Origin: Gnetum montanum
Lineage: Eukaryota; Streptophyta; Gnetopsida; Gnetales; Gnetaceae
Assembly (NCBI GenBank): GCA_015680685.1
Contig: MNCI01038110.1
Coordinates: forward strand, 814,519 to 859,959
DNA: 45,441 bases
Direction: 5' to 3'
The first letter of the stretch is position 1. Each line of letters opens with the position of its first letter. Position numbers and translations under genes: made by a program. Below the pieces are notes generated by a model. That model saw only the letters and a list, made by a program, of their open reading frames with translations, did not search any database and was not told the origin of the DNA. Positions 44,501 through 45,441 of the stretch are shown piece after piece.

Positions 44501-45191
44501 TCTTGAGAGGGGAAAGGTCCTAATAGCTCCCATGTTCATTATCATACGCATTGGGTAATGTAAGATCCGTAGAGTGCATGTCAATGATGGTGTAGCAATG
44601 AATGTTATATCATACATCATTGTGAATAAGTTAGGCCTCATAAATCAAATTAGAGTAAATAAAACCATGTGTCTGAAATCCTTCAATGACTCGCACATCA
44701 TCGTTAGGGGTACTATCACCATAGCCTTTGTAGTATGGGAGCAATTCTCCACCACTGCTAAATTTATTGTTATAGACGAAATGTTAGGCTTTAACTTACT
44801 ATTGGATAGACCTTGTCTAGGCCAATTACAAGTTGTCTCCTCTTTGATTCATCAAGAGATCCACCTCCTATATGAAGGTGGTGAAGTTATCATCCATGGT
44901 GATAACACTGTCCCTTTGGCCATCAACAACATAGATATGAAGCAAGGGTTAGAAGTTGAATTTCTTGATGATGCACCTATGATAGAAAATGAAACACATA
45001 AGGTGAACATACTTGAAAAAGTGGTAGAAGTTGATGAACTTCCAAAGGATGCTCTTTGGGAAAAATTACCCTTTGACATAGCAAGAAAAGGTCATGAGGA
45101 ATATTGGATAATGCAAGATAGAACCTATGTGCCTCCTAACCCACATAGAGTTAGAAAGAAATTGCATGACCAATGCATCCCTTTAGTTTAA
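41598..45191 (+). pseudogene. Tat gag-protease ORF of a second element
   Basis: ATG 41598 to TAA 45189-45191, about 1,198 codons of the same family as 29940-33515. In order: LSDEQYNFICANIQ (~41660); YELIHWNGWEYIPSS (~41738); gag core with LISLVVPPLT (~42500), VLDWCHALPRSSI (~42685) and YNLKLETTLDQLM (~42765); FVVQ-like and PFIVRVS/PFIVKVS/SFIIQVP repeats (~43770-43880); and protease from LAFCNEAIKINLERGKVLIA (~44470) through VHVNDGVAMNV (~44575), NLLLDRPCLGQL and GGEVIIHGDN. The catalytic Asp of the expected V-D-G-G motif reads Asn. One frameshift lies near 42650; other stops are mostly TAG/TAA. RT and integrase, if present, would lie beyond the window. Confidence 0.85.
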
Positions 45192-45238
45192 AATGTGCTA
45201 GGTTCCTACCTAGTATTTGCTTTTCTGTGCCTTGTACC
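45192..45238 (+). other. Sequence after the gag-protease stop
   Basis: 47 bp before the retroposon insertion; no minisatellite unit is visible here, unlike 180 bp after the stop in the other copy. Confidence 0.4.
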
Positions 45239-45441
45239 TTTTTTTTTGAGAGAATGTCCAGGTTTGTATTACTGAAAGTATGGTACATGAGTATACAATT
45301 ACAAACGGGGGGGTCCAGGGGGGCCCACCCCGAGGGGGGGGGTCCAGGGGGGCCCACCCCGAAGGGGGGGGGCCCCGGAAACCCGCAAAAGATCAAACTC
45401 GGAGGGCACCGAGCAGAGCCACCGAACCACAGACACATACA
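45239..45441 (-). mobile_element. 3' end of a GC-rich, poly(A)-tailed retroposon (partial)
   Basis: On the minus strand a GC-rich stretch with two 29-bp-period copies of GTGGGCCCCCCTGGACCCCC runs into an AT-rich end (CAGTAATACAAACCTGGAC) and finishes in nine A (T run 45239-45247). This is the form of a LINE- or SINE-type 3' end inserted in reverse. The window cuts off the rest. Its G/C content and lack of decay contrast with everything else, so it is probably much younger, though the exact G-run lengths may be unreliable. Confidence 0.5.

Overview
This is nuclear DNA from a land plant with a large, repeat-filled genome. The evidence is old Ty3/gypsy LTR retrotransposons of chromovirus, Athila-like and Tat-like type, nested in one another, GT-AG introns, and heavy C-to-T/G-to-A decay typical of methylated plant repeats. 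A gymnosperm or similar giant-genome plant is my guess; no species marker is visible. I see no intact host gene, no bacterial-type gene and no CRISPR. Layout: 1-1960 is unassigned sequence with two short tandem arrays. 1960-2560 is an LTR relic. 2583-4193 is the end of a chromovirus pol (RNase H tail, integrase, remnant chromodomain). That element is split by an Athila-like element at 4194-12199 (two LTRs, a tRNA-Asp primer site, gag and a second ORF, but no pol). 12205-15519 is unassigned. A 20.8 kb Tat-like element, coded on the minus strand, fills 15594-36423. It has two LTRs and a perfect 5-bp target duplication (ATAAG). It sits inside an older minus-strand pseudogene whose reading frame resumes across the insertion point. 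36429-39420 is the rest of that pseudogene plus unassigned DNA. 39427-45191 holds repeats, an LTR end, and the gag-pro part of a second Tat element of the same family on the plus strand. At the right edge a GC-rich, poly(A)-tailed retroposon end is inserted on the minus strand. The most unusual object is the 20.8 kb Tat element. Its gag-pro ORF (29940-33515, minus) and its RT/RNase H/integrase ORF (17281-19936, minus) are about 10 kb apart. Between them lie, on the opposite strand, a spliced eight-exon gene of about 1,058 codons (24049-29262), an array of about fifteen ~180-bp units each carrying a short dyad built on CCATGCTAG, and copies of a 29-bp minisatellite. The minisatellite also sits beside the ends of the two sense ORFs. 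The second gag-pro copy (41598-45191) has almost the same length and ends at the matching stop, so the gag-pro/pol split looks like a family trait and not a one-off accident. All elements are dead: catalytic residues are replaced, the reverse-transcriptase palm is deleted, and premature stops are numerous. Most stops are single transitions from CAG, CAA, CGA or TGG, so the former proteins remain readable.
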